From: Gemmataceae bacterium
Lineage (GTDB): Bacteria; Planctomycetota; Planctomycetia; Gemmatales; Gemmataceae
Direction: 5' to 3'
Length of the DNA: 64,000 nucleotides
NCBI GenBank assembly: GCA_022842245.1
Contig: JALHPZ010000016.1
Location: forward strand, 1-64,000
Part shown: one piece after another, positions 60,882 through 64,000 of the stretch
Layout: each line of letters starts with the position of its first letter
Numbering within the stretch: the first letter of the stretch is position 1
Translations under genes and position numbers: made by a program
Notes under the pieces: model-generated
Seen by the model: the letters and a program-made list of their open reading frames with translations, nothing else
What the model was told of the DNA's origin: nothing
The model's database searches: none

Positions 60882-63764
60882 ATGCGAACCCTGCGTTCTG
60901 TACTGGAAATCTTTCCCCGCGCCGCGGTCGAAGGACTGTCGGGCGAGCAGGTGCACGAGAGCGCAGGCCGATTCGGCCAGAACCGCCTCACGCCGCTGCG
61001 CCGGGAACCGGCGTGGCGCAAGCTCCTCGCGAAATTCGATGAACCGATCATCCTGATCCTGCTCGCCGCCTTGTTGCTCAAACTTGTCGTAGACCTCTTT
61101 GAAACCGCTGCTTGGGCGGGCGTCACAGGCTTCGTCGCGGTCGTGATGGTCCTGACGCTGCGATGGCTGCCGCGCGTCGCGGGATGGGTCCCGGCCGCGC
61201 TTTTCGCCGTCGCCGGCGGGCTGGTGCTCCTGGGCGTCTCGCTCGGCAAGCCGTCCTACGAAGGCCTGGCGGTGATGATCGCCGTCGGCCTCGCTACCGG
61301 CGTGGCCTTCGCCAGCGAGTACCGCAGCGATCGCGAGTTCGAATCTCTGAACGAAGCGAAGGAGTCCGTGAAGGCAAAGGTCGTTCGGAATGGCCAGTTG
61401 CAGATCCTTCCGTTGGAGGATCTGGTGGTCGGGGATCGGATCACGCTCGAAGCCGGCGACGAAATTCCCGCCGATGGTCGACCGATCGCCGTCAACGAAA
61501 TCGCCGTCGACCAGTCGCTCATGACCGGGGAATCGGAACCGGTCGCCAAGGCGATCGCGGCGGATTCCGAGGAAAACGACGACCCTGCCGGTGCGTGGTG
61601 CCTGCATCGGGGCACGCAGGTGGTCGCCGGTACCGGCGCGATGCTCGTGACGAACGTCGGCGACGACACCATGCTGGGCCAGATCGCCCGTCGGCTGGGG
61701 GGCATCGAAGCCGAGCCGGGCGATCGGATGGATCGCGTCCATCGAAAGCTCGCCCACGATCGCGAAACGACGCCACTCCAGGAAAAGCTTGATCATCTCG
61801 CGAAACTAATCAGCAAGGTCGGGTATCTCGCCGCGGGCGCGATCTTCGTCGCCCTCTTCGTTCGCGGTCTGTACCTCGGCGAACTCCGTTGGCCCTTCGC
61901 CGAGGAACACCCGGCCGACGCGCTGCTCGCGAACTTCCGCGCGCTGCTCGGCTATTTCGTCTACATGGTCATCGTCATCGTGGTGGCCGTGCCGGAAGGG
62001 TTGCCCATGAGCGTGACGGTCTCGCTCGCACTCGCCATGCGGAAGATGACCCGCGCGAATTCGCTGGTCCGACAACTGGTCGCCTGTGAGACGATCGGTT
62101 CGGCCACCGTGATCTGTACCGACAAGACCGGGACCCTCACGCGAAATCGAATGACGGTCGTGCAGGCGGTGGGCGATTGTCCGGTTCTGCGGTTGAACGC
62201 TGCCGTGAACTCTACAGCTCAATTGTCCGAAAAAGATGGGCAGCCGATTGCGATCGGCAATTCGACTGAGGGCGCGTTGCTGTTCTGGTTGCGGGCGAAC
62301 GGCGAGACGGATCCGCTTCACATCCGTTCGGAATCCCGAATCCTCTTCCAATCGACCTTCTCTTCTCAAACGAAACGCATGATCACGGTCGTCGAACGCG
62401 ACGATTGGCTCGTCGTTCTGGTCAAGGGCGCGCCGGAATTGTTGTTGGCCGATTCCGCGACGTTCGCGATGCCGAAAGAGGAGTTCGAATCGTCGCTGCG
62501 CGAGTCGACCGCGGTTGCCATGCGCACGCTCGGATTCGCGCACCGGGATCTGCCGGCCGGCACGTCGTCGGAAGACGTGGCATCCATGTACCGGTCGGGG
62601 GAGTTGGAACGCGGACTTCATTTTGACGGGTATGTCGGCATCCGCGATCCGTTGCGCGACGATGTGCCCGACGCCATCCGTGAATGTCGGCGTGCGGGAA
62701 TCTCGGTGGTCATGATCACCGGCGACAACCCGGAAACGGCCCGCGCGGTGGCTCGGGATGCCGGCCTGCTGGAAGCGCCCCGCGATCTGCTCCTGACCCA
62801 TGCGGACCTGAAACGAATGACCGACGAAGAAGTGACCGCGGCGCTGCCGCAACTCGCCGTCGTCGCCCGCGCGCAGCCGTTGGACAAATATCGCCTCGTG
62901 AAACTTTTCCAGCGGGAAGGCCAAGTCGTCGCCATGACCGGCGACGGCACGAACGACGCGCCGTCCCTGAGACAGGCGGATGTCGGCCTGGCGATGGGGC
63001 TATCCGGCACCGAAGTCGCGAAGGAAGCCAGCAAGATCATTCTGCTGGACGACAGCTTCGCCACCATCGCCAAAGCCGTGCGCTGGGGCCGCGCGCTCTA
63101 TGAGAACATCCAGAAGTTCATCGTCTTCCAACTGACGATCAACGTCTCCGCGCTCGCCATCGCGCTGCTCAGCCCGTTCCTCGGCTTTCGCCCGCCGTTC
63201 ACGGTGCTGCAACTGCTATGGATCAACGTGATCATGGATACCTTCGCGGCGATCGCGCTCTGCTCCGAGGCTCCGCGCAAGCAACTCATGGAACTACCGC
63301 CGAAACGGCGCGACGAGAACATCCTGACGCGAAACATGCTCGCGATCATCGTCGCCACTGCCGCGTTTTTCGTCGTCGCGATGCTCGCGCTGCTGCTCGG
63401 CATGCATTTCGAAGGCTGGTTCGCAGGCACTGGAGCGGTCTCGGCCGAATTCGCGCCCCTCACCCTCCGACAGTCGACGATCTTCTTCACCGTCTATGTC
63501 TTGTTCCAATTCTGGAACCAGTTCAATTGCCGTTCCCTCGATCCACGCACGTCGGGGCTGGCCGGCCTCCTCGGCAACCGTCCGTTCCTGGTCGTGTCCG
63601 CCCTCACGCTCTTGGGCCAGGCGATCATCGTGACGTTCGGCGGCCGAATCTTCCACGTCGAAAAACTCGCGATCGGCGATTGGCTCGCGATCCTCGCCGG
63701 TACGGCGTCGGTCGTCGTCTTCGCGGAACTGGTCCGCCGAATCCGCCGGAAGGAGTCGTCGTGA
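60882..63764 (+). CDS. Calcium-translocating-type P-ATPase (PMCA-like)
   Basis: From the ATG at 60882 (the frame opens at 60831, but that part is the pyrH-frr terminator) the protein has 960 aa. P-type features: 'MTGESEPV' (actuator), the phosphorylated Asp414 in 'CTDKTGTLT', 'GDGTNDAPSL' and 'PEGLP' in the fourth transmembrane helix, which is typical of Ca2+ pumps of the PMCA/SERCA group. Ten hydrophobic segments are seen. The sequence 'LSEKDGQPIAIGNSTEGALL' is the nucleotide-binding region. It likely exports Ca2+ or a similar divalent ion. The next gene overlaps its stop (GTGA). Confidence 0.93.
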   Translation: MRTLRSVLEIFPRAAVEGLSGEQVHESAGRFGQNRLTPLRREPAWRKLLAKFDEPIILILLAALLLKLVVDLFETAAWAGVTGFVAVVMVLTLRWLPRVAGWVPAALFAVAGGLVLLGVSLGKPSYEGLAVMIAVGLATGVAFASEYRSDREFESLNEAKESVKAKVVRNGQLQILPLEDLVVGDRITLEAGDEIPADGRPIAVNEIAVDQSLMTGESEPVAKAIAADSEENDDPAGAWCLHRGTQVVAGTGAMLVTNVGDDTMLGQIARRLGGIEAEPGDRMDRVHRKLAHDRETTPLQEKLDHLAKLISKVGYLAAGAIFVALFVRGLYLGELRWPFAEEHPADALLANFRALLGYFVYMVIVIVVAVPEGLPMSVTVSLALAMRKMTRANSLVRQLVACETIGSATVICTDKTGTLTRNRMTVVQAVGDCPVLRLNAAVNSTAQLSEKDGQPIAIGNSTEGALLFWLRANGETDPLHIRSESRILFQSTFSSQTKRMITVVERDDWLVVLVKGAPELLLADSATFAMPKEEFESSLRESTAVAMRTLGFAHRDLPAGTSSEDVASMYRSGELERGLHFDGYVGIRDPLRDDVPDAIRECRRAGISVVMITGDNPETARAVARDAGLLEAPRDLLLTHADLKRMTDEEVTAALPQLAVVARAQPLDKYRLVKLFQREGQVVAMTGDGTNDAPSLRQADVGLAMGLSGTEVAKEASKIILLDDSFATIAKAVRWGRALYENIQKFIVFQLTINVSALAIALLSPFLGFRPPFTVLQLLWINVIMDTFAAIALCSEAPRKQLMELPPKRRDENILTRNMLAIIVATAAFFVVAMLALLLGMHFEGWFAGTGAVSAEFAPLTLRQSTIFFTVYVLFQFWNQFNCRSLDPRTSGLAGLLGNRPFLVVSALTLLGQAIIVTFGGRIFHVEKLAIGDWLAILAGTASVVVFAELVRRIRRKESS

Positions 63765-64000
63765 AGGAGATCCTGTCACCGGCCGAAATGGCCGAGAAAT
63801 TGTTGATCGGCCACTACTCGCGACACGTCTTCCTGTGCATTGGCGACGCGTGCTGTTCCGCCGAGGCCGGCGCGAAGGCGTGGGAAGTGCTCAAGGACGT
63901 ATTAAAACGCCGTAATCTCTCCCTCGCCACCGGACCCTGCGCAAGCTACCGCACCAAGGTGCAATGCCTGCGCGTTTGTTCCGGCGGTCCGATCCTGGTC
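63761..64000 (+). CDS. Thioredoxin-like [2Fe-2S] ferredoxin domain protein, 3' end outside window
   Basis: A GTG at 63761 overlaps the ATPase stop (GTGA) and opens a frame without stop to the end of the window (80 codons read). The translation contains 'HVFLCIGDACCSAEAG', then 'LATGPCASYRTKVQCLRVC', and 'SGGPILV' at the edge. This cysteine pattern and order is that of the thioredoxin-like [2Fe-2S] ferredoxin family (shethna/HoxU-like small ferredoxins). It would carry electrons in the cytoplasm. Overlap with the pump suggests co-expression. Confidence 0.8.
   Translation, partial: MKEILSPAEMAEKLLIGHYSRHVFLCIGDACCSAEAGAKAWEVLKDVLKRRNLSLATGPCASYRTKVQCLRVCSGGPILV

Noticed and set aside
60159..61796. 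Open frame of 545 codons on the minus strand
   Set aside because: Antisense to frr and the P-type ATPase gene, both well supported.

Overview
The window is a gene-dense, high-G+C chromosomal segment that looks planctomycetal, most likely from the Gemmata/Gemmataceae side. This is inferred from the mix of gene families: paired zinc-ribbon membrane proteins, PQQ-type beta-propeller proteins, membrane-anchored Hanks-type kinases, Uma2 and DUF4058 proteins, a TIGR03790 protein, a ThuA-like protein and a squalene-hopene-cyclase-like gene. I saw no rRNA, tRNA, CRISPR array, transposase or phage genes, and no gene-free stretch longer than 300 bases.

Layout. 0-4 kb (minus): TIGR03790 protein, LpqC/PHB-depolymerase-like hydrolase and two zinc-ribbon membrane proteins. 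4-7.2 kb (plus): a pseudo-caspase/PDZ/S41 protease and a lipoprotein. 7.2-12.8 kb (minus): an MBL-fold hydrolase, a RelE/antitoxin pair, a PQQ propeller protein, Uma2 and arginine decarboxylase (speA). 12.8-18.5 kb (plus): a secreted concanavalin-like protein, a DUF4287/DUF5655 protein, then an XPB helicase, a 75-aa ORF and a helicase-associated protein in tight succession. 18.6-26.9 kb (minus, with a ThuA-like gene on the opposite strand inside it): a HemW-like radical SAM protein, a GcvH-like lipoyl carrier, a double [4Fe-4S] protein, a class II terpene cyclase, a DUF116-polyprenyl synthase fusion and a chorismate-lyase-like protein. 27-37 kb: a UDP-sugar dehydrogenase (minus), then two Ser/Thr kinases, a membrane PQQ protein, pgsA, a membrane protein and a DUF3748 protein (plus). 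37-46.3 kb (minus): an eight-gene polysaccharide block. 46.5-64 kb: a secreted protein, argH, DUF4058, lysA, two secreted repeat proteins, an RND transporter, pyrH-frr, a Ca2+-type P-ATPase and the start of a thioredoxin-like ferredoxin.

How genes work together. The glycan block encodes WbpB-, WbpE- and WbpD-like enzymes. Together with the WbpA-like dehydrogenase at 27.1-28.4 kb these would make UDP-2,3-diacetamido-2,3-dideoxy-glucuronate, next to a methyltransferase, two polysaccharide deacetylases, a GT2 domain and a GT39-type transferase. The 18.6-26.9 kb set is the best candidate for an undescribed system: isoprenoid chain synthesis and cyclisation genes sit with a lipoyl carrier, Fe-S proteins and a radical SAM enzyme, mostly with 1-4 nt spacings or overlaps. 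Its product is unknown.

Small-scale structure worth noting: two families of GTAG-headed REP-like palindromes at three sites, a 33-bp inverted repeat that supplies the last codons and stop of the terpene cyclase gene, and a low-G+C patch inside that same gene.
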